NCBI GenBank assembly: GCA_964035575.1 | Contig: OZ037889.1 | Span: 930,001 to 994,000 of the forward strand | DNA from: Rhynchopus sp. YZ270_cl-10 | Lineage: Eukaryota > Euglenozoa > Diplonemea > Diplonemida > Diplonemidae | Reading direction: 5' to 3' | Length of the DNA stretch: 64,000 bases | Translations under genes and position numbers: made by a program | In this document: piece after piece, positions 25,400 through 36,961 of the stretch | How the letters are laid out: each line of letters begins with the position of its first letter | Position numbering within the stretch: position 1 is the stretch's first letter | The notes under the pieces: generated by a model | Told to the model about the DNA's origin: nothing | Databases searched by the model: none | What the model saw: only the letters and a program-made list of their open reading frames with translations

Positions 25400-28300
25400 C
25401 GCGCTGTTTTGGTCGCGTCCTTTTGCACACGTTTCAACGCGCTGTTTTGGTCGCGTCCTTTTGCATGCGTTTCAACGCGCTGTATTGGTCGCGTCCTTTT
25501 GCACGCGTTTCAACGCGCTGTTTTGGTCGCGTCCATTTGCATGCGTTTCAACGAGCTGTTTTGGTCGCGTCCTTTTGCACGCGTTTCAACGCGCTGTTTT
25601 GGTCGCGTCCTTTTGCATGCGTTTCAACGCGCTGTTTTGGTCGCGTCCTTTTGCATGCGTTTCAACGCGCTGTTTTGATCGCGTCCTTTTGCATGCGTTT
25701 CAACGCGCTGTTTTGATCGCGTCCTTTTGCATGCGTTTCAACGAGCTGTTTTGATCGCGTCCTTTTGCACGCGTTTCAACGCGCTGTTTTGATCGCGTCC
25801 TTTTGCATGCGTTTCAACGCGCTGTTTTGGTCGCGTCCTTTTGCACGCGTTTCAACGCGCTGTTTTGATCGCGTCCTTTTGCATGCGTTTCAACGCGCTG
25901 TTTTGATCGCGTCCTTTTGCACGCGTTTCAACGCGCTGTTTTGGTCGCGTCCTTTTGCACACGTTTCAACGCGCTGTTTTGGTCGCGTCCTTTTGCACGC
26001 GTTTCAACGCGCTGTTTTTATCGCGTTCTTTTGCACGCGTTTCAAGGCGCTGTTTTTATCGCGTCCTTTTGCACGCGTTTCAACGCGCTGTTTTGATCGC
26101 GTCCTTTTGCATGCGTTTCAACGCGCTGTTTTGATCGCGTCCTTTTGCACGCGTTTCAACGCGCTGTTTTGATCGCGTCCTTTTGCACGCGTTTCAACGC
26201 GCTGTTTTGGTCTCGTCCTTTTGCATGCGTTTCAACGCGCTGTTTTGATCGCGTCCTTTTGCACGCGTTTCAACGCGCTGTTTTGGTCTCGTCCTTTTGC
26301 ATGCGTTTCAACGCGCTGTTTTGATCGCGTCCTTTTGCATGCGTTTCAACGCGCTGTTTTGGTCGCGTCCTTTTGCATGCGTTTCAACGCGCTGTTTTGG
26401 TCGCGTCCTTTTGCATGCGTTTCAACGCGCTGTTTTTATCGCGTCCTTTTGCATGCGTTTCAACGCGCTGTTTTGATCGCGTCCTTTTGCATGCGTTTCA
26501 ACGCGCTGTTTTTATCGCGTCCTTTTGCATGCGTTTCAACGCGCTGTTTTGATCGCGTCCTTTTGCATGCGTTTCAACGCGCTGTTTTGATCGCGTCCTT
26601 TTGCATGCGTTTCAACGCGCTGTTTTGGTCGCGTCCTTTTGCATGCGTTTCAACGCGCTGTTTTGATCGCGTCCTTTTGCACGCGTTTCAACGCGCTGTT
26701 TTGGTCGCGTCCTTTTGCACGCGTTTCAACGCGCTGTTTTGGTCGCGTCCTTTTGCATGCGTTTCAACGCGCTGTTTTGATCGCGTCCTTTTGCATGCGT
26801 TTCAACGCGCTGTTTTGATCGCGTCCTTTTGCATGCGTTTCAACGCGCTGTTTTGGTCGCGTCCTTTTGCATGCGTTTCAACGCGCTGTTTTGGTCTCGT
26901 CCTTTTGCATGCGTTTCAACGCGCTGTTTTGATCGCGTCCTTTTGCACGCGTTTCAACGCGCTGTTTTGGTCGCGTCCTTTTGCATGCGTTTCAACGCGC
27001 TGTTTTGGTCTCGTCCTTTTGCATGCGTTTCAACGCGCTGTTTTGATCGCGTCCTTTTGCACTCGTTTCAACGAGCTGTTTTGATCGCGTCCTTTTGCAC
27101 GCGTTTCAACGCGCTGTTTTGGTCGCGTCCTTTTGCACGCGTTTCAACGCGCTGTTTTGGTCGTGTCCTTTTGCATGCGTTTCAACGAGCTGTTTTGATC
27201 GCGTCCTTTTGCACGCGTTTCAACGCGCTGTTTTGGTCTCGTCCTTTTGCATGCGTTTCAACGCGCTGTTTTGATCGCGTCCTTTTGCATGCGTTTCAAC
27301 GCGCTGTTTTGGTCGCGTCCTTTTGCATGCGTTTCAACGAGCTGTTTTGATCGCGTCCTTTTGCACGCGTTTCAACGCGCTGTTTTGATCGCGTCCTTTT
27401 GCATGCGTTTCAACGCGCTGTTTTGGTCGCGTCCTTTTGCACGCGTTTCAACGCGCTGTTTTGGTCGCGTCCTTTTGCATGCGTTTCAACGCGCTGTTTT
27501 GATCGCGTCCTTTTGCACGCGTTTCAACGCGCTGTTTTGGTCGCGTCCTTTTGCACACGTTTCAACGCGCTGTTTTGGTCGCGTCCTTTTGCACGCGTTT
27601 CAACGCGCTGTTTTTATCGCGTTCTTTTGCACGCGTTTCAAGGCGCTGTTTTTATCGCGTCCTTTTGCATGCGTTTCAACGCGCTGTTTTGATCGCGTCC
27701 TTTTGCACGCGTTTCAACGCGCTGTTTTGATCGCGTCCTTTTGCATGCGTTTCAACGCGCTGTTTTGATCGCGTCCTTTTGCACGCGTTTCAACGCGCTG
27801 TTTTGGTCTCGTCCTTTTGCATGCGTTTCAACGCGCTGTTTTGATCGCGTCCTTTTGCATGCGTTTCAACGCGCTGTTTTGATCGCGTCCTTTTGCATGC
27901 GTTTCAACGCGCTGTTTTGATCGCGTCCTTTTGCATGCGTTTCAACGCGCTGTTTTGATCGCGTCCTTTTGCACGCGTTTCAACGCGCTGTTTTGGTCGC
28001 GTCCTTTTGCATGCGTTTCAACGCGCTGTTTTGGTCGCGTCCTTTTGCATGCGTTTCAACGCGCTGTTTTTATCGCGTCCTTTTGCATGCGTTTCAACGC
28101 GCTGTTTTGATCGCGTCCTTTTGCATGCGTTTCAACGCGCTGTTTTTATCGCGTCCTTTTGCATGCGTTTCAACGCGCTGTTTTGATCGCGTCCTTTTGC
28201 ATGCGTTTCAACGCGCTGTTTTGGTCGCGTCCTTTTGCATGCGTTTCAACGCGCTGTTTTGATCGCGTCCTTTTGCATGCGTTTCAACGCGCTGTTTTGG

Positions 28301-29478
28301 TCGCGTCCTTTTGCACGCGTTTCAACGCGCTGTTTTGGTCGCGTCCTTTTGCACGCGTTTCAACGCGCTGTTTTGGTCGCGTCCTTTTGCATGCGTTTCA
28401 ACGAGCTGTTTTGATCGCGTCCTTTTGCACGCGTTTCAACGCGCTGTTTTGATCGCGTCCTTTTGCATGCGTTTCAACGCGCTGTTTTTATCGCGTCCTT
28501 TTGCATGCGTTTCAACGCGCTGTTTTGATCGCGTCCTTTTGCATGCGTTTCAACGCGCTGTTTTGGTCGCGTCCTTTTGCACGCGTTTCAACGCGCTGTT
28601 TTGGTCGCGTCCTTTTGCATGCGTTTCAACGCGCTGTTTTGGTCTCGTCCTTTTGCATGCGTTTCAACGCGCTGTTTTGATCGCGTCCTTTTGCATGCGT
28701 TTCAACGTGCTGTTTTGGTCGCGTTCTTTTGCACTCGTTTCAACGCGCTGTTTTGGTCGCGTCCTTTTGCATGCGTTTCAACGCGCTGTTTTGATCGCGT
28801 CCTTTTGCATGCGTTTCAACGCGCTGTTTTGGTCGCGTCCTTTTGCACTCGTTTCAACGAGCTGTTTTGATCGCGTCCTTTTGCATGCGTTTCAACGAGC
28901 TGTTTTGATCGCGTCCTTTTGCACGCGTTTCAACGCGCTGTTTTGGTCTCGTCCTTTTGCATGCGTTTCAACGCTCTGTTTTGATCGCGTCCTTTTGCAT
29001 GCGTTTCAACGAGCTGTTTTGATCGCGTCCTTTTGCACGCGTTTCAACGCGCTGTTTTGATCGCGTCCTTTTGCATGCGTTTCAACGCGCTGTTTTTATC
29101 GCGTCCTTTTGCATGCGTTTCAACGCGCTGTTTTGGTCGCGTCCTTTTGCACGCGTTTCAACGCGCTGTTTTGATCGCGTCCTTTTGCATGCGTTTCAAC
29201 GCGCTGTTTTGGTCGCGTCCTTTTGCACACGTTTCAACGCGCTGTTTTGGTCGCGTCCTTTTGCACGCGTTTCAACGCGCTGTTTTTATCGCGTTCTTTT
29301 GCACGCGTTTCAACGCGCTGTTTTGATCGCGTCCTTTTGCATGCGTTTCAACGCGCTGTTTTGGTCGCGTCCTTTTGCACACGTTTCAACGCGCTGTTTT
29401 GGTCGCGTCCTTTTGCATGCGTTTCAACGCGCTGTTTTGATCGCGTCCTTTTGCATGCGTTTCAACGCGCTGTTTTGA
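25400..29478 (+). repeat. Higher-order satellite block, copy 4
   Basis: The variant order matches copy 3 at an offset of 12,808, falling to exactly 12,806 (337 units). It includes the rare CTGTATTGG unit at 25,481 and a rare GTCCATTTGC unit at about 25,530. The four T-insertion units of the other copies are absent. This copy therefore either predates the insertions or lost the units that carried them. Confidence 0.8.
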
Positions 29479-32400
29479 TCGCGTCCTTTTGCACGCGTTT
29501 CAACGCGCTGTTTTGGTCGCGTCCTTTTGCACACGTTTCAACGCGCTGTTTTGGTCGCGTCCTTTTGCATGCGTTTCAACGAGCTGTTTTGGTCGCGTCC
29601 TTTTGCATGCGTTTCAACGCTCTGTTTTGGTCGCGTCCTTTTGCACGCGTTTCAACGCGCTGTTTTGATCGCGTCCTTTTGCATGCGTTTCAACGAGCTG
29701 TTTTGGTCGCGTCCTTTTGCACGCGTTTCAACGCGCTGTTTTGGTCGCGTCCTTTTGCATGCGTTTCAACGCGCTGTTTTGGTCGCGTCCTTTTGCATGC
29801 GTTTCAACGCGCTGTTTTGGTCGCGTCCTTTTGCATGCGTTTCAACGAGCTGTTTTGATCGCGTCCTTTTGCACGCGTTTCAACGCGCTGTTTTGGTCTC
29901 GTCCTTTTGCATGCGTTTCAACGCGCTGTTTTGATCGCGTCCTTTTGCATGCGTTTCAACGCGCTGTTTTGGTCGCGTCCTTTTGCATGCGTTTCAACGA
30001 GCTGTTTTGATCGCGTTCTTTTGCACGCGTTTCAACGCGCTGTTTTGATCGCGTCCTTTTGCATGCGTTTCAACGCGCTGTTTTGGTCGCGTCCTTTTGC
30101 ACGCGTTTCAACGCGCTGTTTTGATCGCGTCCTTTTGCATGCGTTTCAACGCGCTGTTTTGATCGCGTCCTTTTGCATGCGTTTCAACGCGCTGTTTTGG
30201 TCGCGTCCTTTTGCATGCGTTTCAACGCGCTGTTTTGATCGCGTCCTTTTGCACGCGTTTCAACGCGCTGTTTTGGTCGCGTCCTTTTGCATGCGTTTCA
30301 ACGCGCTGTTTTGATCGCGTCCTTTTGCACGCGTTTCAACGCGCTGTTTTGGTCGCGTCCTTTTGCATGCGTTTCAACGCGCTGTTTTGATCGCGTCCTT
30401 TTGCACGCGTTTCAACGCGCTGTTTTGATCGCGTCCTTTTGCATGCGTTTCAACGCGCTGTTTTGATCGCGTCCTTTTGCACGCGTTTCAACGCGCTGTT
30501 TTGGTCTCGTCCTTTTGCATGCGTTTCAACGCGCTGTTTTGATCGCGTCCTTTTGCATGCGTTTCAACGCGCTGTTTTGGTCGCGTCCTTTTGCATGCGT
30601 TTCAACGCGCTGTTTTGATCGCGTCCTTTTGCACGCGTTTCAACGCGCTGTTTTGGTCGCGTCCTTTTGCATGCGTTTCAACGCGCTGTTTTGATCGCGT
30701 CCTTTTGCACGCGTTTCAACGCGCTGTTTTGGTCGCGTCCTTTTGCATGCGTTTCAACGCGCTGTTTTGATCGCGTCCTTTTGCACGCGTTTCAACGCGC
30801 TGTTTTGATCGCGTCCTTTTGCATGCGTTTCAACGCGCTGTTTTGATCGCGTCCTTTTGCACGCGTTTCAACGCGCTGTTTTGGTCTCGTCCTTTTGCAT
30901 GCGTTTCAACGCGCTGTTTTGATCGCGTCCTTTTGCATGCGTTTCAACGCGCTGTTTTGGTCGCGTCCTTTTGCATGCGTTTCAACGCGCTGTTTTGGTC
31001 TCGTCCTTTTGCATGCGTTTCAACGCGCTGTTTTGATCGCGTCCTTTTGCACGCGTTTCAACGCGCTGTTTTGGTCGCGTCCTTTTGCATGCGTTTCAAC
31101 GCGCTGTTTTGGTCTCGTCCTTTTGCATGCGTTTCAACGCGCTGTTTTGATCGCGTCCTTTTGCACTCGTTTCAACGAGCTGTTTTGATCGCGTCCTTTT
31201 GCACGCGTTTCAACGCGCTGTTTTGGTCGTGTCCTTTTGCATGCGTTTCAACGAGCTGTTTTGATCGCGTCCTTTTGCACGCGTTTCAACGCGCTGTTTT
31301 GGTCTCGTCCTTTTGCATGCGTTTCAACGCGCTGTTTTGATCGCGTCCTTTTGCATGCGTTTCAACGCGCTGTTTTGGTCGCGTCCTTTTGCATGCGTTT
31401 CAACGAGCTGTTTTGATCGCGTCCTTTTGCACGCGTTTCAACGCGCTGTTTTGATCGCGTCCTTTTGCATGCGTTTCAACGCGCTGTTTTGGTCGCGTCC
31501 TTTTGCACGCGTTTCAACGCGCTGTTTTGATCGCGTCCTTTTGCATGCGTTTCAACGCGCTGTTTTGATCGCGTCCTTTTGCACGCGTTTCAACGCGCTG
31601 TTTTGGTCGCGTCCTTTTGCACACGTTTCAACGCGCTGTTTTGGTCGCGTCCTTTTGCACGCGTTTCAACGCGCTGTTTTTATCGCGTTCTTTTGCACGC
31701 GTTTCAAGGCGCTGTTTTTATCGCGTCCTTTTGCATGCGTTTCAACGCGCTGTTTTGATCGCGTCCTTTTGCACGCGTTTCAACGCGCTGTTTTGATCGC
31801 GTCCTTTTGCATGCGTTTCAACGCGCTGTTTTGATCGCGTCCTTTTGCACGCGTTTCAACGCGCTGTTTTGGTCTCGTCCTTTTGCATGCGTTTCAACGC
31901 GCTGTTTTGATCGCGTCCTTTTGCATGCGTTTCAACGCGCTGTTTTGGTCGTGTCCTTTTGCATGCGTTTCAACGCGCTGTTTTGGTCGCGTCCTTTTGC
32001 ATGCGTTTCAACGCGCTGTTTTTATCGCGTCCTTTTGCATGCGTTTCAACGCGCTGTTTTGATCGCGTCCTTTTGCATGCGTTTCAACGCGCTGTTTTGA
32101 TCGCGTCCTTTTGCATGCGTTTCTACGCGCTGTTTTGATCGCGTCCTTTTGCACGCGTTCCAGCGCGCTGTTTTGATCGCGTCCTTTTGCACGCGTTTCA
32201 ACGCGCTGTTTTGATCGCGTCCTTTTGCATGCGTTTCAACGCGCTGTTTTGATCGCGTCCTTTTGCATGCGTTTCAACGCGCTGTTTTGGTCGCGTCCTT
32301 TTGCACGCGTTTAAACGCGCTGTTTTGGTCGCGTCCTTTTGCACGCGTTTCAACGCGCTGTTTTGGTAGCGTCCTTTTGCACGCGTTTCAACGCGCTGTT

Positions 32401-32980
32401 TTTATCGCGTTCTTTTGCACGCGTTTCAAGGCGCTGTTTTTATCGCGTCCTTTTGCATGCGTTTCAACGCGCTGTTTTGGTCGCGTCCTTTTGCACGCGT
32501 TTCAACGCGCTGTTTTTATCGCGTTCTTTTGCACGCGTTTCAAGGCGCTGTTTTTATCGCGTCCTTTTGCATGCGTTTCAACGCGCTGTTTTGATCGCGT
32601 CCTTTTGCACGCGTTTCAACGCGCTGTTTTGGTCTCGTCCTTTTGCATGCGTTTCAACGCGCTGTTTTGATCGAGTCCTTTTGCACGCGTTTCAACGCGC
32701 TGTTTTGGTAGCGTCCTTTTGCACGCGTTCCAGCGCGCTGTTTTGATCGCGTCCTTTTGCATGCGTTTCAACGCGCTGTTTTGATCGCGTCCTTTTGCAT
32801 GCGTTTCAACGCGCTGTTTTGATCGCGTCCTTTTGCACGCGTTTCAACGCGCTGTTTTGGTAGCGTCCTTTTGCACGCGTTTCTACGCGCTGTTTTGATC
32901 GCGTCCTTTTGCATGCGTTTCTACGCGCTGTTTTGGTCGCGTCCTTTTGCACGCGTTTCAACGCGCTGTTTTGGTATCGT

Positions 32981-33857
32981 TCTCTTTTGAGGGTTTCATA
33001 GGAATATTGTTGTAGCGTTCCTTTGAAGCCATTTGCTCGATCTGTTGTAGATATGACAACAGAGGTTTTGTTTGTTTTGAAGATTCACTAAGAAGTCACA
33101 GTAGTGTGCAAGTAGCTATAAGATTTAGCTGGTGCTCCTTTGAGGCAGTGAGTGTTGGTACGTTTTACTCAGAGTTTGTATACTGTATGTGGCGAGGTGG
33201 TTACCTATTTTTTTGTGGTTGTGGCTTTTGTTAACGTTAATTAGTCAGGTGTCTTTCTCGGCTGAGTACAGTCGGCGAATGTAATGCGTTTGGCAAGTAC
33301 TAAATTTTCATGTTGTCGGTTGATGTTGCTGAATGGGACGGCAGAAAAAGTGCTTACATCAGTGATAAAGTGTGGATAAAGCGCGAATGGCCCCATTCAG
33401 ACATGCCACCGACTTTTTATTTTGGTCTTTTTCCAGGATTTCTCGTATTGGAAATGTAATGCTGTGGTGTCAGAGAAGTGTTTCGACCACACACCATGGC
33501 GTTTGGAGACGATATTTATGGGCACACATGGTTGCCCTTTGTCATGTCTCTCGTGTTTTTCTGGTGGCGTACGAAGCGTTCTGATCTCTACATTTTGTTG
33601 TGTTCCGTTCGTTATTGCTCAAGAACTGTACCCTCTGAAAATCAAAATTGTGATGAGGATCGTTTCATGACTAGGAGACGTGCTTCCGTTCTGACCCTAT
33701 ACCCTATTTGACCCTTGTCGCTGCCCACCCCTGCCCACCCCTCTCTGTTCTCCCCTCTCTTTTTCAAACACTTTGGTATCACATTACATCTGACAGTACG
33801 GTTTTGGGTTTTGTTGATTTTCTGTCCTATGAGGAGTTGTTAGGAGGCACATTTGAG
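32981..33857. other. Non-coding junction and upstream region
   Basis: The satellite ends in diverged units (TTCTACG, TTCCAGCG, GGTAGCG variants) and gives way to unique, moderately T-rich DNA. No open frame here has a convincing composition. A pyrimidine-rich run from about 33,718 to 33,771 followed by TGACAG at 33,791-33,796 is a plausible splice-acceptor-like site for the downstream gene. No core promoter motif is recognised. Confidence 0.5.
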
Positions 33858-35844
33858 ATGACGCCAGACATGCGTAGTGTGCTGAACGAACAATGGAGCT
33901 GGGCCCGCGGCAGCCCTCAGCCCCGATGTTACACCTACCTACTGTGCAGTGCGGGCATTGTGTGCACCGTGTTGGGTGTGTTGTGTATGTTGGTATCGAC
34001 CCTGGAGGTACTGGGTGTGATACAGCCGGTGTTCAGCGACAGATTTTTGCTTTGGTGGAGCATATCTGGCATGGTGTTCGGACCTGCGGGTACGATGGGC
34101 CTCTCGTTGATGGGTGTGGGGATGTTGTGCTGGCTCTCTGCACGCATCAGAATGGTGCTGAACACGCTGACACTGCTTACCTTTGTTGGCGCCGCATTCT
34201 TCATTGCCATGTTCGAAGCGTCGCGTCTGGTCTATGTAGGGTCTGCCAACGAGGATATGATGCGAATGTGGAGCACAGCAGAAACCACGACAATATGCGA
34301 CATCCAGCATACCTTGAGATGCTCAGGGCTGGCCACGCCGTGTTACGTGGAGCCGTATGTGCCCGAGGTGCACCCTCGCACACAACCGCCTGTTTCTCTG
34401 CCTTCGTCGCTCCCCCCGGCACGGTACGCAAACGGAATGAACGGAAGCAACGTAACGGATCCGTCCCTCCCGTCATTGTTCGTCCTCTCTAGGAAGTATG
34501 TAGAGCCCGTGAACTGCAGGAACTGTTCAGAGTACTATGCGCAGAGGGGCTGGATGCGGTATAAGAACGTAACATGCGCTTCCGAGATCCAACGCGATGC
34601 AGAAATGATTATCATGCCCGCATCGCTGACTGCAGCGCTGGTGACGTTGTTCCTGGCGGTGGTATGCATGATGTGCACGCAGCCAATGGGGCTTGCCTTT
34701 GCTTCGACTGCCTTTCTGTTGGTGTCGATGACAATGTCGTTTGCTTCGTGGAGGAGGCTGCGCGACCCGACGTTGGATGACATTCACAGTGCACAGCGGA
34801 TCGTCGCAGCGACGGCAAACTTTCTGTCGCTGTGTCTTGCGCTGATATCTATTGCAGGTCTGCATTGGAAAGACGCTATTGCGAATGACCTCAAGCGGAA
34901 CATTACTGTTATCCTGCTTCTTGTACCGGTTTTTGCAGTGGCCTCCTCTGTTGCACTTCTTTTCCCTTTTCTTGAAGATTTTTTTGCAACAGTGCGTGAA
35001 ATCTATTCAACATTGCTGCTGTTGACACTTGTTTCTATCTGGGATACGACTGCGGAGACGAAAGCACTCATCTCCATATCAAGCGAGTACGATCGGAACA
35101 TGCAAAGCGCAGAGTCAATACGCGACACGCATCGTGGGCGGGTGCGTTTCTTAACGCTCTTCAAGGTGGTGGTGGTCGACATCAATTTGTACCTTTTTGG
35201 GGGTCTGTACCCACAATGGGTGCACATTCTCCTGGTCATTGCCGGTGCGTTGATCTTCTCTTTCGTTTTGGTGGTGATTCACGAGATCTACACACATCTC
35301 CCTGCGCTGGAGTCCGTCGGCACGCACCAATTCTTCAGTGTGAAGGCGATTGTGTCGTTCATCTTTTTCGAGTTTGCGATTCTGAAGGTGCTCAACTTTG
35401 AAGGCCTGCACAGTGTGGTGATGGGGGAGCTGTACATTTCCGTTGCTTTGGTATGTTCGCTGTTTTTATTTATAGGTATACTTCCAAGAGAGGGCTTTAC
35501 ATTTCAAGCCAAACTTATATTTCTAGGGCTACAGCCGTTTATCAACGTTGTGAATTTTGCCATTATAAATTGCAGAAGTTTTTTTGAACCTCAGACAACT
35601 CGGTACTCCTAATTTCCCCCGGTTTTCAAATTGACTCTTCGCAGCACTTTAACTATTGCTGTTTTATCTCTCTTTATCAAATTAATTTTTCTCTTGTTTT
35701 GTGCAGGTTGGTCTCGCAGGATTCCAGTTGTATACTTGGCTCATTGCACCCCTGGGCAATGAAAGCTTTGCGATGTCCCCCAGCGAGGCACCCTCCAGTG
35801 TTCGCATGGGTACTGCACGAGCACGGTCCTACGGTTCAGCATAG
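33858..35844 (+). CDS. Multi-pass membrane protein with C-terminal OST-alpha/TMEM184 (DUF300) domain, two exons
   Basis: Exon 1 is 33858-35450 and exon 2 is 35707-35844, giving 576 residues. The first ATG of the open frame is 33858; the frame is open further upstream but has no earlier ATG. Residues about 349-513 match the Solute_trans_a/DUF300 family: LLLVPVFAVASSV, then VREIYSTLLLL (family form RDIYEA), then QFFSVKAIVSFIFF (family form KFL.IK.VVF). This family forms seven-pass membrane proteins, including OST-alpha and TMEM184. The N-terminal part has three hydrophobic segments (about 24-47, 63-93, 100-121). A 126-residue Cys-rich loop with Asn glycosylation sites follows, then another membrane segment (249-272). 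That topology resembles a tetraspanin, but the loop has CSG where tetraspanins have CCG. Exon 2 supplies the expected last segment (VGLAGFQLYTWLIAPLG) in frame. Without splicing the frame ends at 35612. Confidence 0.7.
35451..35706 (+). other. Predicted GT-AG intron
   Basis: The donor GTATGT follows codon 531 in phase 0. The acceptor TTGTGCAG ends a T-rich tract and is followed by 45 codons in the same phase that complete the last DUF300 segment, then TAG. Length is 256 nt. A type B hairpin-family sequence lies inside (35475-35510), preceded by TATAG. The support is protein continuity; no transcript was available. Confidence 0.7.
35475..35510 (+). repeat. Hairpin-family element, type B, inside the intron
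   Basis: GGTATACTTCC followed by AGAGAGGGCTTTACATTTC and AAGCC. It is closely related to 39899-39934 and to 49850-49884. Confidence 0.6.
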
Positions 35845-36961
35845 CCAATGAGAAAGAGGGGTGTGGGGTGAGAGGGTAGGGGGTGGGGATTTTTCAGCCA
35901 AATGAAAAACGCATTCGGGGACAGCATCTGACCCAGGACTCATTATTCTTAGTGCATGCAGAGTGCCGTCGCAAGGGGAGAATGCTTTGAAACTTCTGGT
36001 CTGTTGCTTTTGTAGTCCGCACCACTATCCCATATCACATCCCACGCTCCAGCGTGCGGGTGGGGATGGGACCCGGTCTGATCTCAACCCTAGGAGGAGG
36101 GAGGGGGAGGGGGAACATCAGCTTGCCCATCTATGGCAGTGGTTAGGGTTTTTTATTTGTTTCAGTGCCGTGCGTCCGCCGATGAACGGTGAGGCGTTTG
36201 TACTTTCAACTTTTCTTTGTTTTCAAGGTGATTAAACACAAAAGTGTTCCTCAGTGTCACTCTTACAAACCTTTTTCTTTGTTTTTTTGTGCACCACAGC
36301 AGTCCCCTTGGGTCTTATGTAAGAGCATATCTTTGCATAACGCAGTGACATCAACCCAAACAGTCTCAATGAGATTGCGACGTTTATAAGTTTCAAAACC
36401 TAGCATTGCCCACCACAGTTTGTGTAGAGTGTATACGCACCCCCCGTGAGGCAAGATGCATCTTTTCAAATTTTCTTTTTTTGCATTCCGTTTTGTTGTC
36501 AGGTGTTATTGTCTTGGTTCTCCAGACTATTCTCAAAGGGGGTATGGGAGAGTTGGGTATAAGGGGAGGGAATAGTTTTTTTTTATAAAGACTTTGGGTA
36601 GTGTTTCAGTGCTCTGTGTCTGCGGAGGGGTTTTCACTGTGTTGCATAGCGCTCTCCGTATATCCTTCCCAGGGGGAAATGATTGTTATGTCTTCAGGTT
36701 TTGGGCCCTACACAAAAACGTCGTGACATGCGTGCTTTCAAAAAAAATTAGAAAAAAGGCACAGTGAGGCCTCCCAGCTGCATCGAATAGCCAATATTTC
36801 AATACTATACAAAAAGACGCTATCACGACCCTTCCCCCAAACACCCCCTCATAAAACACACACAAATGAAATGCTAGACAATCAGATGTTTCCAAACAAG
36901 ACCCCCTTGCCGTGTTAACACAAACACCCACCACAGACAAAAGAGTGTCCCCCTCCTTTTT
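35845..36961. other. Intergenic region
   Basis: No convincing gene. It holds a purine-rich stretch (about 36,090-36,118), several T-rich tracts and a segment (about 36,175-36,200, GCCGATGAACGGTGAGGCG) that recurs on the opposite strand at about 52,705-52,728. A type A hairpin lies at 36225-36264. A CACAG at about 36,936-36,940 and a pyrimidine run just before the next ATG are candidate RNA-processing sites. Confidence 0.5.
36225..36264 (+). repeat. Hairpin-family element, type A variant
   Basis: It starts AAGGTGA after GTTTTC and ends TCACTCTT. An inner stem AACAC-AAAA-GTGTT replaces the usual AAGC/GCTT pairing, so both arms differ from other copies while the helix is kept. Confidence 0.5.

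Larger units (their letters stand above)
1..32980 (+). repeat. 38-bp satellite array, about 870 units
   Basis: One tandem array with a 38-bp period fills the first half of the window and is cut by the left edge. Each unit has a CCTTTTGCAYGCG part, a TTTCAACGCGCTG part and a variable TTTTGATC part. Variation falls mainly at a few positions: CATGCG or CACGCG; GATC, GGTC or TATC; and CGCG or CTCG after it. Rarer variants are AACGAGCTG, CACTCG, CACACG and CCCGCG. Every unit holds a short dyad, GCGTT-TC-AACGC. Since 38 is not a multiple of three, frames rotate from unit to unit. The + strand is open except where TTTTGATC supplies TGA, and the - strand meets TGA in one frame in nearly every unit. 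No foreign sequence interrupts the array. Function is unknown; centromeric, subtelomeric or other heterochromatic satellite are all possible. Confidence 0.97.

Noticed and set aside
1-32980. A CRISPR array
   Set aside because: There are no unique spacers; the unit is a continuous tandem repeat and the context is eukaryotic.
33708-33857. A start at TTG for the DUF300-type protein
   Set aside because: This stretch is a pyrimidine-rich leader with no ATG in frame; the first ATG is 33858, shortly after an acceptor-like TGACAG.
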